A stretch of 64,000 nucleotides of DNA from Bemisia tabaci (Eukaryota; Arthropoda; Insecta; Hemiptera; Aleyrodidae): assembly GCF_918797505.1 (NCBI RefSeq), contig NC_092796.1, positions 33,552,098 to 33,616,097 of the forward strand, in the 5' to 3' direction. Numbering within the stretch: position 1 is the stretch's first letter; each line of letters starts with the position of its first letter. The notes under the pieces are model-generated. The model had not been told where the DNA came from, searched no databases, and worked only from the letters and a program-made list of their open reading frames with translations. This document shows, in pieces, positions 44,346 through 55,340 of the stretch. The position numbers and the translations under genes are program-made.

Positions 44346-44557
44346 ATTTAAAAATTAATTTAATTAATGATATATACATTTCTTTTCTAATTTCTAAGTG
44401 CAGATTTTACTTTTTCTGCGAGTTTTGTGACATTCTAAGTCTATTGCAGAAGTAAGTCATTTCAAGAAATTCATGACATTTCATTTCTACATAGTCTCAT
44501 GAAATCGTGCGTTTTTGCCCAGTTGCTAACGTGGCATCGTTACGGTTGAACTCTTGA
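44346..44557. other. AT-rich spacer
   Basis: No gene or repeat seen. Confidence 0.4.
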
Positions 44558-44807
44558 AGCTGATTATTGAAATTGATAGACAAAGTAATAGACAATTTTG
44601 ACAAACGGAAAATGGAGCGATCTTTTTGGTTGAAACGGGTATTTTTTATTGACTAAAGAGGAGAATTATGGACTAAATGTAAGGTCCCTTGTGCCCGTCT
44701 AATACCCATCTCCTTTGTCCATCCCAAACCACTCGCTTTCACTTATAAGTCCTTATAAGTCACTAGTAAGTTCCTTATGTCTATCAATTTCAATAATCAG
44801 CCTGCTG
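44558..44807. mobile_element. Family B MITE, copy 6
   Basis: AGCTGATTATTGAAATTGAT at the left, ATCAATTTCAATAATCAGCC at the right; GGAGCGATCTTTTTGGTTGA, ATTATGGACTAAATG and CATCTCCTTTGTCCAT inside. Confidence 0.82.
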
Positions 44808-45734
44808 GAGTTAGAGGAAGGGGTTTGATTTTCGGGACTGTTTTTTAATATTAGCGAGCGCAAAATCCAATACGGTTTTCATTTCAGATAAATTCTGGAG
44901 GAAACTTTGCTTGAGGGAGGAAAAAGAGATTTCGAAAAATCTGCTTGGACGCTTAAAAACTGGTCAAAATTTATCTAGATCGCCGAAGGAAATGGGAAAG
45001 AAAACGCAAGGATCCATTTTCAATGTTATTTTGCTGAAATTTTACACGTCGAGGTTTGCTAAAATGTTTCTCTTTTTGATCCTAAATGCGAAGGCTTCTT
45101 TAAACTTCTCTTAATCACAATGTTTACAAACTGGGGCCTCTCACCGAAAGGAGCTGTCGAAGGACGACCATGAACACGCCCCTCAGGGATTTTCTAAAAC
45201 CACACGAGGCTGCCAAAGGAGAGGATTTGCTTAAGAAGCGACCACAATTAGGGCCCTGAGAGGGCTGAGGAAAATTGCGGAAGCCAAAACGCGGAGAAAA
45301 AAGAGCGGATCCTTGGGAAGGGATCGCGTCGTCGGTGGGACGAGCTCGCAGGGACGAACACGAGTTGCTCGACGCGGAGCGCGGGGTGGGGGGCGGCGCG
45401 AGGGGTAGCCTGCGCCACGGGGATGCGCCCCGACGCGCCATATTGATTTCCTACCTCTTTGCCATTTTCCCGCTGTATATACACCTATACAATACACTCA
45501 GGTATAATACGCGCTACACACAAGATAAATTATTCTCAATAATTATACATCACCGCTTTTTCACCCTTTTTTCGAGCCCTCCCCCGCCGGCCCGCCTCGT
45601 CGTCTTCCGTGCCCCTTGTTGCGCTCCTTGGCACCGTTCTCCGGCCGCACGCCGAGCCAACGGTGACGTCACCGCCCGACCGGAGTTTTCTCGCCGAAAA
45701 ATTGTGACCTCACTCAAGGAAAGGCCCTAGTCGG
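44808..45734. other. Mixed stretch, CpG-rich 45280-45700
   Basis: A weak family A-like patch near 44895-44960 (TCTGGAGGAAACTTTGCTTG). From 45280 to 45440 and 45590 to 45700 the sequence is CG-rich, with frames up to 151 codons on the plus strand overlapping three on the minus strand. No family recognised; treated as compositional. Confidence 0.3.
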
Positions 45735-46855
45735 GGACCGGAAAATTTGAGTGGAGGGATTTTGATCGAGTTGGGCGATAAATTGGGTTTTGAGATTTTG
45801 ACCGGAAAATCTCTGCAGTGTCACTTACGCATCAAAAAGATTACGTGACCTCTCATATGGATACGGCCTTATTTCAGGGACGGGAGAATTTGAGCGGAGC
45901 GATTTTGATGGAGTTGGGCCGAGAAAGTGGATTTTGAGATTTCGATGGAGAAATCTCTGTAGTGTCACTTGCTCACTGAAAAAGTTGTGATCTTACTTAG
46001 GGAAAATGCTTTAGTTCAGGGACCGGAAAATTTGAGTGGAGGGATTTTGATCGAGTTGGGGCGATAAATTGGGTTTTGAGATTTTGACTGGAAAGTCTCT
46101 GCAGTGTCACTTGCGCATCAAAAAGATTACGTGACCTCTCATATGGATACGGCCTTATTTCAGGGTTGGGAGAATTTGAGCGGAGCGATTTTGATCGAGT
46201 TGGGGTGAGGAAGAGGATTTTGAGATTCCGATGGAGAAATCTCTGAAGTGTCACTTACTCTCTGAAAATGTTGTGACCTTACTAGGGAGAAGGCCTTAGT
46301 TCAGGGACGGGAAAATTTGAGCGGAGCGATTTTGATCGAGTTGGGGTGAGAAATTGGATCTTGAGATTTTGACGGAGAAATCTCTGTAGTGTCACTTACT
46401 CTCTGAAAATGTTGTGACCTTAGGAAAATGCTTCAGTTCAGGGACGGGAAAATTTGAGCGGAGGGATTTTGATCGAGTTGGGGTGAGAAATTAGATCTTG
46501 AGATTTTGACGGGGAAATCTCTATAGTGTCGCTTGCTCACTGAAACAGTTTTGACCTTACTTAGGGAAAATGCTTCAGTTCAGGGACGGGAAAAATTGAG
46601 CGGAGGGATTCTGATCGAGTTGCTGCGAGATATTGGATTTTGAGATTTCGACGGGGGAATCCCTTAGTGTCACTTACGCACTGAAAAAGTTGTGACCTTA
46701 CTTAGGGGTCTCGGTCAGGGACTCAACAATTTGGGTGAAGCGATTTCGATTAAATTGGAGTGAGAACTTGGATTTTGAGGATTCGACGCGGGGATATTTT
46801 TAGTGTCACTTACTCACCGAAAATTTTGTGACCACTCGCAGGAATAAGGCCCACA
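45735..46855. repeat. Tandem repeat, eight units of about 141 bp
   Basis: AATTTGAGxGGAGxGATTTT recurs at 45744, 45887, 46029, 46173, 46314, 46451, about 46593 and about 46728 (spacing 135-144). Each unit also contains GATCGAGTTGGGGxGA, TTTTGAGATTTxGAxxGGxA, AATCTCTGxAGTGTCACTTA and TGTGACCTxACTxAGGG. Units 1 and 3, and 2 and 4, share variants (GATTACGTGACCTCTCATAT after units 1 and 3), suggesting an older duplication of a two-unit block. Unit 8 is most diverged. Confidence 0.95.
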
Positions 46856-47704
46856 AAAACCTTGATGCTAAATTGGTCCAAGAATTTCGGAAAATTTCCA
46901 CCCTAAAATTATCGTAAAACTCCCCTATATCTTACAACATCAATAAATCCGATTCGAGACTTTAAAAAAAAGAGACTGTCTTTTTCTTTGGCCAAACAAA
47001 TTTCAAGTAGCTGTATAAAAATGTAAGTTAAAACGATTCAAAGGCAATTCACATAAGTTGAAGTTACAAATTTTCCCCAGCTTAAATAAAATCACAAAAA
47101 TTAGTCTATCTCAGTAACACACATTGTATATTATAAATAAAATCATTGATTTTTTTAAACTAACTTTTCCCGGAGTGAATATTTCCCTGATGGAAATGAA
47201 AACAACGTTAATGGAAGTGTAGTATGTAGTTCCTCAATTGTGCAGCGCACTGAGTGACCGCGGTGGTTTGCCAACATTTTGAGAATAATGTCTATAACTG
47301 AATCATATTCCGCACAGAGGCGTTTACCCGCATCATCCTAGTTCTGAGAAATGAAGTTTGAAAGTTGTGAGGGTTTAATAACGTACGTGAGGCACAAGCG
47401 AACTTTAAAATGGAGTTGTGAGACTGTAATTTTGGCCGTGGTCCTCTGAGGCGTGTCAAATTCAAATTCAAATAGAAGCAAAGCAAACGTGGAAACATTA
47501 CACGTAACAAAACTTTCCACAGATTGTATCAAATTTATCAGGGTAGCTACTTTACCGCCCATTCATCAACCTAGGAAAATAGGAATTTAAGAGTAAATTA
47601 AAATGAAACAAATTTTCAGTAGAATTATATACCGGTATCTTCATTTGATGCAGGGTTAACTTAAGAACCACGATTCCTTTAAAGGCTTGGAAAATGTATC
47701 TAAG
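46856..47704. other. AT-rich unique sequence, no gene seen
   Basis: No ORF above 75 codons, no recognised repeat. Confidence 0.4.
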
Positions 47705-48396
47705 AGCCACTAGATTTAACTACACATTACCTCATGAATTACTATATGAACGGTATGAATTTAAGAATTCTGATTTGTTTTCTCTTCAAAATTTCACGTG
47801 GATTATGATTTGCATAATGACAACAATTTACTATGGGGATCAACTCCAAATGTTTTATATTTGTAATTAGGTATCATTTATAATTTTTTCAAAGTTTTTT
47901 TTTTTAAAATTATTAGGTATATGTTAATATTAACACGTTCATTTGGCATTGTTTACGGAAAATATAAAGTTTCCGCTTAATTGAAAAAGAGAGTCTCCTT
48001 CAATCAAATCGCACACTAAAACGGTTTTGGCAGGCCTCTCTTTATTTCTTCAATAAGCAGTGTTCTTTTCCCACCTTGTATCCTCCAAAGTATAAACATC
48101 TTGCAATCACAGCGCCAGAGTACCTATATTGAGGTTACCATATTTTCTGCATATGTTATACTGCATATTATACTGCAAAGACTTTTACGGTAACGTTTAC
48201 AATGCGATTTAACGCAAGTACAACGATGTATTTTCTATGAGCAGGAAGTTTTAATTAATGCATCGAAAAACGTTAATATCTTTATTCGGAGTAATTGTCA
48301 GTGATTTTCACTACAAAAATCGTATTTTACGCAAAATTTTGATTAGAAAACTTATACCACGATGATACTTAAATCCACATTGTCTAGTGGTCCATG
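47705..48396. mobile_element. Family O foldback, copy 2 (diverged)
   Basis: Left arm at about 47705-47850 (CACTAGATTTAAC, AAAATTTCACGTGGATTATG, ATTTACTATGGGGATCAACT); right arm at 48255-48396 (AAACGTTAATATCTTTATTC, TTACGCAAAATTTTGATTAG, ATTGTCTAGTGGTCCAT). Order and orientation match the element at 12.7-13.2 kb; the loop is different. Confidence 0.65.
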
Positions 48397-48899
48397 GCGA
48401 TTAGCAAAAATGACCGTTACTGGTATGCATTATAAAACACTGAGATGCAGTTCCTTCACTATGAATAAATGATGTTATTTCGGAACGATTCAATGAGCCA
48501 GTCGGTCTTCAGTTTCAAATCCGATCACGTGCAATCACATCATCAACGGTCGAGTAGTTGAGCAAGAGAAAAATGAGACACGAGCGAGCGAGCGTTCATG
48601 AGCGCACCGCGCGGATCAATGATTCGCCTTCAATTGGTTGCTTATACAAAATGACTGTCGTGGCGTTCGAATAGTGGTATCACGGAATCGTATTGAAATT
48701 GAATCTTGCGTTGAAGGGGCAATGAATCCTCGCTCGCAGAACCGTCCTTAAAACTACTGCAGCTTTCCCTAGTGACAAAATCAGTACTGAGATACTTTAA
48801 AGCACACATTTCTCAAACTTTTAGATTGTTTAGTTTATGTTGTAAGATTTTAAAGACCGGGTGATTTTATGAGCGTCTCCCGAGCTAAAGTCAAAAACC

Positions 48900-49040
48900 G
48901 AATCACCGAATGCACCTAAAATGCGTACTGTTTATTCTTTTTTGTCTTTATTTCCGTTGTACAAATCAGGCTCTACGTGAAATTTTGAAAAGAAAACATG
49001 TATCAGAATGTTTAATTTGTAACTTGTCTAGTAGTTCATT
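48900..49040. repeat. Family O right-arm fragment
   Basis: GGCTCTACGTGAAATTTTGA, GTATCAGAATGTTTAATTTG and AACTTGTCTAGTAGTTCATT follow family O right-arm order. A similar eroded piece may lie at 63290-63360. Confidence 0.6.
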
Positions 49041-49946
49041 ACTTAGTTTTAGACGTTAGGAACCAGTAGAAGAATCATTCTTGAAAATTTCAGTTGGACA
49101 TCCTTTGAGCGCATAGACTTTAAAGGGTAAAAGAGTAATCTAAAGTTTGCAAATCTTGGCAATTGGCCTGTTGTCACGATTTCGAAGATCGAGTGTCCTT
49201 ATCTAAGTTTCAGAGACGAGCTATCCCTGAAAATATTGTCATTTCTCTCTCAGTGATTAATATGCATTAGCGATACCTTCATTCCATTTTTGAAAAATGA
49301 TGTTCGACTAAACAGCTCTCCAAGACGGCGAAACCCCTGCTTCCTCCTGGACTTCTTAACTTTAAAGCTGCTTTCTTGACTAAATTCTCGCGTTGTCTCT
49401 CTCGCTCTCTCTCCTTTCTGTCCGGATCCACCCGTCTCTGTTCCTCTGTGTACAGTCATTTATTATTCGTGGTGACTCTGCATTTAGTCTCTTCCACTGG
49501 TGACGACTCTCCGCCCCTTTCCGATCTTTCTCCTCTTCCTCCTCTTTCCACTTGGTTTCAAGTTTGCAGTTTTCGATTGTGGTCTGTTTGGACGTGAACC
49601 TAGATTAAGACTGTAAATGCAACCGACCACAGAATGGGGATTTCTGTCCACAAAATCTCAAAATTGATGCTGGAGGGGGGAAAAAAACTATCCGCGAACA
49701 TACAGGATAAAATAATGCATACCAATTTTAAACCGAACCGGACCTTGACCTATGGTGTTCATTTTAATATTTATCCAATATGTTTCTGATGTTTTCACGA
49801 AGATCAGAGGAAAAATCAGCGAAATTTTCAGTCAGAAACGCTTAAGATTACATCAGTTTGTAGAAATGCAATTTGCGAGGAAAAATTTGGCAACATCGAA
49901 ACGTAGTTTCGTTCTCTCAAGAGAAGAGAAAGGACACGTCGGAATA
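49041..49946. other. Unique sequence with a family A relic
   Basis: 49777-49925 has TTTCACGAAGATCAGAGGAA, AAATTTTCAGTCAG, GGAAAAATTTGGCAACATCG and TAGTTTCGTTCTCTC, an eroded family A right half. The 49376-49597 plus frame is a pyrimidine-rich S/L string without support. Confidence 0.45.
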
Positions 49947-50545
49947 TAAAGCTCTTACGGCTCAAAAGGGCAGCCAACTTAACACAAAAAATGTCCTCGC
50001 TAATCTTCAGATTCCAATATCGAACTAAGATGTCCAAGGTTAATTGTTCATCAATGAGCATTTCTCCGAAAAAAAAAGAATTAAATTATTTAAGCAAAAT
50101 CTAAGTCAAATACGTGCTTCAAATACAACGGGTCGTAACAATTTTAACAATAAATCACTTTGGATAATTTAAGTGCACAGCGGGCCAATTATTGAAATCG
50201 ATAGACAAAGCTATAGACAAAGGAGGCAAAAGAGATATGGAGAGATCCTATTGGTGGAAACGGATGGTTTTAATAGACGAAGGAGGTAGGTAATCGACTA
50301 ACTAACGGCAATCAACGAGAGACCCGACCGTTAGTCAATCATTTTCTCCCTTTGTCTATAGGAGCCACCCATTTTAACCAATAGGATCGTTCCATACTCC
50401 ATAAATCTTCTTTTTCCATAGCTTTGTCCATAAATGTCAATAATCAGTCCGCAGGTTGGCTGACCTTTTGGGCTCAAAAGCTCCATGACCTAACCTCAAA
50501 ATTAACGACATGTCCGTACTCTCCCGATACAGGCACCCTCACTCC
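49947..50545. mobile_element. Family J repeat, copy 3, split by family B
   Basis: Left part AAAGCTCTTACGGCTCAAAA to ACTTTGGATAATTTAAGTG; right part GGTTGGCTGACCTTTTGGGC, CTCAAAAGCTCCATGACCTA and ACGACATGTCCGTACTCTCC. Matches 3351-3905 on both sides of the insert. Confidence 0.75.
50178..50454. mobile_element. Family B MITE, copy 7, nested in J
   Basis: CAGCGGGCCAATTATTGAAA at the left, AATGTCAATAATCAGTCCGCAG at the right. Contains both GACAAAGCTATAGACAAAGG and its partner, and ATCCTATTGGTGGAAACGG with partner AACCAATAGGATCG. One of the best-preserved B copies. Confidence 0.9.
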
Positions 50546-50567
50546 AGGAACGACGAATTGTACACCG

Positions 50568-50736
50568 CAGTGGCGAGACGTGAATGATCGATTATCGATA
50601 TTTCCCCATTTGCACCTATGGTAAAGAATCGATTATTCGGGTGTTCGATGCAAACACCCTGTTTATCGATCCTTTCCCATAGGTTTAAACGGCAGATCAT
50701 TCGATAAATCGCAAATCACGCCACGCCACGCCACTG
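50568..50736. mobile_element. Family C hAT-like MITE, 169 bp
   Basis: CAGTGGCGAGACGTGAATGA at the left, CACGCCACGCCACGCCACTG at the right, with GGTGTTCGATGCAAACACC core. GTACA occurs near both flanks (TTGTACACCG; TCGTACAACG) but offset by two bases, so the 8-bp duplication is imperfect or the left end carries two extra bases. Confidence 0.88.
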
Positions 50737-50869
50737 TCGTACAACGTATGGTCAACATGCATTCGAGTTTCCCGAGGAAAGATTCCGTTCAGAATACTCG
50801 GAGCTGGCCGGGGCACTTTTTCAAAAGTTCCTCGTTCTCACCGACATAATTCCAATTTTTCTCCTTACC

Positions 50870-51076
50870 GTGTGTCGAGTGTGTTTGGGAATCGTGCATA
50901 ATAGATGAGGAGGCTCGGTTTGAGTCCGGGTACGGGAGCCGAGCACTCTGCTCGTTCCGGGGGGAGGGGGGAGGGGAGCGTGGGGGGCTGGGGGGTGCTG
51001 GGGGGATTTCAGGAATCAAGCTTGCCGTAATGTTTCCCCGGTCAGTCGCAGCGGGAGCGAGTTTGATCGGGTCCAT
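50870..51076 (-). CDS. Candidate first coding exon (weak)
   Basis: Minus-strand ATG in a favourable context (GCGCCAATGG) opens a proline- and serine-rich frame (MDPIKLAPAATDRGNITASL at the start, then a PPAPPSPPRSPPPSP run) that reaches ACACG|GTAAGGAG, a good splice donor, after about 69 codons. The local DNA is CpG-rich. This fits an insect first exon with a low-complexity N-terminus, but no family is recognised, the proline run is G/C-tract derived, and no second exon can be assigned below it. The frame continues past the donor to a stop at about 50789. Confidence 0.2.
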
Positions 51077-51454
51077 TGGCGCAGCGTCCCGTCTCCATAA
51101 TGGATGTTATCGGTGACTGCAAAAACCGCGGACTCCACGTTAGTATCGCGCTGCAGTTACGCGGTTTCTGATTGGGAGTGCCGGAGCTCGCTTCTAACCT
51201 CATCTCTCCGGTTAGCGCAGTTGAAAAAATCGACGGGGAATCTCTCGGGGCGAAAAAAGGAGGAAAAAGTATACTTAAGCGTATTTCCGTTGTTGATCGG
51301 TCGAACATAAACGCCGCGGTCGAGCTCAATTGGTTGGGAAAGATTTGAGGTTAAACTTTCGAAATTGGTGCTGGTTGGATGCCACCATTACCACCATTCC
51401 AAAGTCACGATGTATAGTCATAGTAGATTCGCTACTAGGAGCGTTTCGGCAATC
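51077..51454. other. CpG-containing stretch upstream of the candidate exon
   Basis: A 95-codon minus frame (51042-51329) overlaps; not recognised. If the candidate exon is real, its promoter would lie here; no TATA-like or initiator motif was convincingly identified. Confidence 0.3.
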
Positions 51455-51660
51455 TTTTCAACAGATCGTATGCGATATATAAAACAAGTGTGATTGTATC
51501 GATATCGAATGGTTTAACATATTAACATAGCCTCGAAAGTCAATTTAGAAATCTGAGGGAACGGTGCTAAATTTTTAATTTTTTTGGGTAACAAATGGCG
51601 ATAAAAAGTGCAATTGTTAGGGATTCCTTAATTTTCAGCTTTTCCAATTTACATCCATTT
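51455..51660. repeat. Family N repeat, copy 2
   Basis: Same blocks and order as 25210-25440 (TTGTATCGATATCGAATGGT, ACATAGCCTCGAAAGTCAAT, AATTTTCAGCTTTTCC). Ends not delimited. Confidence 0.65.
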
Positions 51661-51958
51661 TTTTTTTGGAGGTTTATTTCTTCATCCTCCCTGAATAAAA
51701 GTTTACACCATACAGGTCCTCCTGAGGAATGGAACTGATCAAGGAACGACTATGGTCATGCATGACCCAAGTTCTCTCTAGGGAAAAGCTGTTTGAGGAA
51801 CAACTACTAATACGGCCTCCAACATGTTTTACATGAAATCATGATGAGAAAACATGTTCTATGCTGCTTACAATTCACCCTGTCTGGTAGCCGAAAGTTA
51901 AATTAGACAAAAGTACTAATCGTAGGGGTGTATGAATTCCTTGGGGGTGGCACTGGAA

Positions 51959-52123
51959 CAGTGGCGTGGGGTGAATTACGATGTATCGATTGTTCTGCCA
52001 TTTAAACCTGTGGTAAATAATCGATTATTAAGGTGTTCGCTGCGAACGCCCTGTTTATCGATCCTTTTCCATAGGTTTAAATGACATAACAATCGATATA
52101 TCGCAAAGCACACCACGCTACTG
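51959..52123. mobile_element. Family C hAT-like MITE, perfect 8-bp duplication
   Basis: CAGTGGCGTGGGGTGAATTA at the left, GCAAAGCACACCACGCTACTG at the right, 165 bp, core GGTGTTCGCTGCGAACGCC. CACTGGAA is duplicated exactly (51951-51958, 52124-52131). Confidence 0.95.
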
Positions 52124-52131
52124 CACTGGAA

Positions 52132-52563
52132 GGCAACCGCGGACGGAGGTTGATAAAATGAAGAGGAGCTGGCGTAAAGTTGTGTAATTAAACAGAGTAT
52201 TCATGAGCGACCAAAATACGAGCTAGTTGGACGACAAACGGCTGATAGGAGGCCTGGACAGCGACGTCGGAAACTTGCAATATGCAAAAACCCCCTTAAA
52301 GCGCCCGCCGGTTCCCGAACCGCAACCGGCAATACTCCGAACGCCCGCCCGCAACAAAAACAACGCAAGCGATCCGTCCTCGGAGTTCGAGGCTCATCCC
52401 GGGTTGCCAAATTTCCGACACATGCTTCAACGGAATTTTCGCCCATGTTTGATGGTTTCAACAAAGACTGGGGTACACTAGAGTCCCTTTATACTGAGAA
52501 TCAAGACAATGTGAATCCATTTCTGATTGATTTCCGCATTTTAGGCCTCCACAGTCTTTTAGT
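52132..52563. other. CpG-rich stretch, no gene assigned
   Basis: 52230-52400 is CG-rich, with opposing 84- and 87-codon frames. No recognised family or splice donor of quality. Confidence 0.3.
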
Positions 52564-52752
52564 GTCACAAACGGGAATAAAGATTACATTTTTACCGATT
52601 GCAAAGATTATAATGTAGAATGGACCGGGGAAGAACGGGTGCGACAAGGAACAAACGGAATGAGAGAAGGAACGGAGAAAGGAATTTGAGAATGAGCCGA
52701 TCAAAGATTACAAAAACCTGGCAATTTGTGTAATCTTTATTCCCGTTTGTGA
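52564..52752. mobile_element. Family P inverted-repeat element (189 bp)
   Basis: GTCACAAACGGGAATAAAGA at the left, TCTTTATTCCCGTTTGTGAC at the right; perfect for about 25 bp, then imperfect. Loop contains GGGGAAGAACGGGTGCGAC. No clear target duplication. Confidence 0.82.
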
Positions 52753-52865
52753 CTCCATATATCGCATGTTGTTCTGACACAAAATTATCTTAATCTCTGT
52801 CGCTCGACGATCGGGTTTCGCTTTCGTGCTCGGGTTTCAAGGTCAATTTCATTCGTGTCTTCGAC

Positions 52866-53005
52866 CAGTGCTTTGCGATATATCGACTGATCTAACCATT
52901 TAGACCTATAGAAACTGATCGATAAACAGGGTGTACACAACGAATACCTTAATAATCGATTCTTTACTACAGCTTCAAATGGGACAATATCGATACTCGA
53001 TTATT
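52866..53005. mobile_element. Family C hAT-like MITE, 3' truncated
   Basis: CAGTGCTTTGCGATATATCG at the left; GATCGATAAACAGGGTGTAC, CTTAATAATCGATTCTTTAC and ATATCGATACTCGATTATTC follow. The CGCCACTG end is missing. Confidence 0.8.
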
Positions 53006-54826
53006 CGAATCCCTTCATGTTTTGGACCTGGTTCGGCAACATGGCGGCGAATTCGGCAGAAACGACCTCGCGAAGGTGAACTGCGGGAGGTGAGCAGAGG
53101 ATTTAGCCGGGTCAGCTGTCTGTACGCGATCAACTCATGTCCTGTGCTGCGTGCCGCGGGTTGCGTCGCTCCCTTCGACGGGGGCAGGGCGAGGGGGCGA
53201 GGGTTTCTCCAGTCACTCATTAGACGGGAGAAATGACTAAGATTAATGTGTTTCTAGCCTGTCCATCGCGAGCGCCCGGACCTCACCGCCGAGCGAGTGT
53301 AGCCAGACAGTGCTGGAAAATCAACACTTTTTCTCATATTGAAGCTACATAAAATATCAACACTCTATCGGCCAACTTGGCAACCTTGCGCCGAGCTCAA
53401 AGGTGTAACGCCCCCGTACACAACCCAAATGCCCTGAAAATGCCTTTAGATTCTTCATTGAGCTTTGTGCCGTTTAAGTCTTCGTTTCTTTCGAGCTGGA
53501 CCATTGCACAGCGTGAAAAAAAGGATCTCCCGAAATGAGGCTTTCGAGCGGTTCCGACATATCGCGCCGTAGATGAACGGGTAATTCGAGCCTAGAGGTC
53601 TTTAAGATCTAATCCGCAAAAAAACTCTTATGAGTTAATCAGAGGCTTCTCCCCCGCACTAAAGAAGAGCACCTCCTAAACGTGGTGCAGGCAAAGGTCA
53701 AAGGAAAAAAAAAATTGAGGAAGAATGTAACCGCCAAGAGCCAAGTTTCGAGAGGACATGAAAAGACTTGATCTCTCCGACAATTGTACAAAAATTTCCT
53801 TTATCTTTGCTCAAAAAATTACGAATGTTCTGCAAGCCATGCCATGGCGATGAGAAAGAAAAGGAGGAGAGAACGAGAAATTGGTCAAGAAAAAAAAAAA
53901 AAATTAAAATTGTGGCGTATGAGCGCTTCTTCGACAGAACTGCTTACTGCTATTTTTAGCAGTATTTTGGCAGTCAAACAGCAGGCGTGATCGACGACAA
54001 TTATAGAAATCAAAGTATGTGCCTTCACTCATAATTTTCATCATTAGGAAGCATCTAGTGCAAGGATAGGTGGCTCGGCACTTACGCCCTTTTTCCATCG
54101 AGGCAGATTTTTAAATTTTAAGAAAAGACGTACAAAGAACAATTTTTGTAAACTCGCTCAAATAGGTGGGAAAAAGAATCTAAAAATTGGACGATACAGA
54201 GAAATTTTTTGGTGTTACGTCAACAGTAAGCTTTACTCCTTACGCTTTTAACTGTATTGTATGAAGGGTTTTTCACTCTTATTTTTGGAGCCGAAATCAA
54301 CTACGTTATTGACCTATTTATAAGAAATATTCCAAATCACAATTTGACTCTCTTTACAACTTAAAATTCCGATTTTATTCCTTGTACAATGAATTGCATG
54401 GCCTCTGCGAGAGGTGGGAGATACTGTATTCGAATCATGGCATTTGAAAGAAACCGCCAAATCAACTTGATCTCAATGCTACCTGAAAACAAAAGAAAGG
54501 GCGGCTCGAAAACTGGATAATGAATCGAGTTGTGCAGTCGGACGTGATAGTCATGCAGAATATTGTCCCAGATTTTGGCTCTGCCGTTTCAATTTTTCCG
54601 TAAAGTTTTTTGTCCATGTTTGGCTTTTAGAGTCGGCGCTCGAGATTGCTTCAGATAAGTTTGCCCTCGACGGCAAGGATCCTCCTATGGGCCGGACTAC
54701 CTGCCGCGAGAGAGAGAGGGAAATATTCCGAAACACTTTTCGATTAACTTCGATTCGGAACATTCCAGTTCATACAATCGAACTTTCAAACTTTTTGTCG
54801 ATTCAAATTTTTTTTCAGTAGCAAAG
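53006..54826. other. Unique sequence, CpG-rich at 53030-53210
   Basis: An ATG in good context at 53041 (CAACATGGCGGCG) opens 12 codons that end in AAGGTGA, where AAG|GTGAAC could be a donor; a stronger AG|GTGAGC follows at 53090. Too short to annotate as an exon. The rest is AT-rich without repeats. Confidence 0.3.
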
Positions 54827-54935
54827 CAGTGAACTTTGCGATCAATCGATTGATCTGCTATTCAAACCTATGGAAAATGATCAATAAAAAGGGTGCTCGC
54901 GACGAACACAGTAATAATCGATTCTGCTGCACTAA
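54827..54935. mobile_element. Family C hAT-like MITE, 3' truncated
   Basis: CAGTGAACTTTGCGATCAAT at the left, AATCGATTGATCTGCTATTC, GGTGCTCGCGACGAACACAG and AATAATCGATTCTGC follow, then the sequence joins the B-like element directly. Confidence 0.75.
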
Positions 54936-54943
54936 TGAAACAG

Positions 54944-55256
54944 CAGCCTGATCGTTGAAATTTCGTGATTGTATAGATAGACATAGACATAGATAGACAA
55001 AAATGACATAGGTTAAAAGGCGGAGCGAGATTGGTTGGTTGTGTCTTGCCGCTGCTTTGTCGTGCCTATGTCGGGTGGAATTCTCGACAAGCTAAAGGCA
55101 ATATTGTTTTGTTTCCGACAGTATGTCGTCCATTCCGACTGACAAAGGCGCACGAATCACGATAAAGCAGCGATAAGACATAGACGCTCCGCCATCCAAC
55201 CTAAGTCATCTACGCCTACCCGACAAACACACAATTTTAACAATCATGCTGCAGCA
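54944..55256. mobile_element. Diverged relative of family B (313 bp)
   Basis: AGCAGCCTGATCGTTGAAAT at the left, ATTTTAACAATCATGCTGCA at the right. Interior has AGACATAGATAGACAAAAAT, GGCGGAGCGAGATTGGTTGG and TGCCGCTGCTTTGTCGTGCC with inverted partners GACGCTCCGCCATCCAACC and AGCAGCGATAAGACATAG. Sister subfamily by its GATTGTT-type end and GACAAA motifs. Confidence 0.65.
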
Positions 55257-55340
55257 CTTAAATATATTTAAATTAAAAATAACCATTGGTAAGGTACAGA
55301 GATAAACGAATATGTATATTTAATGATATTTAAGTGCTGT
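55257..55340. repeat. Small inverted repeat
   Basis: GCACTTAAATATATTT faces AATGATATTTAAGTGC, loop of about 50 bp. Confidence 0.6.

Noticed and set aside
45275..45730. 151-codon plus-strand ORF
   Set aside because: Overlapped by three minus-strand frames in a GC-rich patch; no recognised family.
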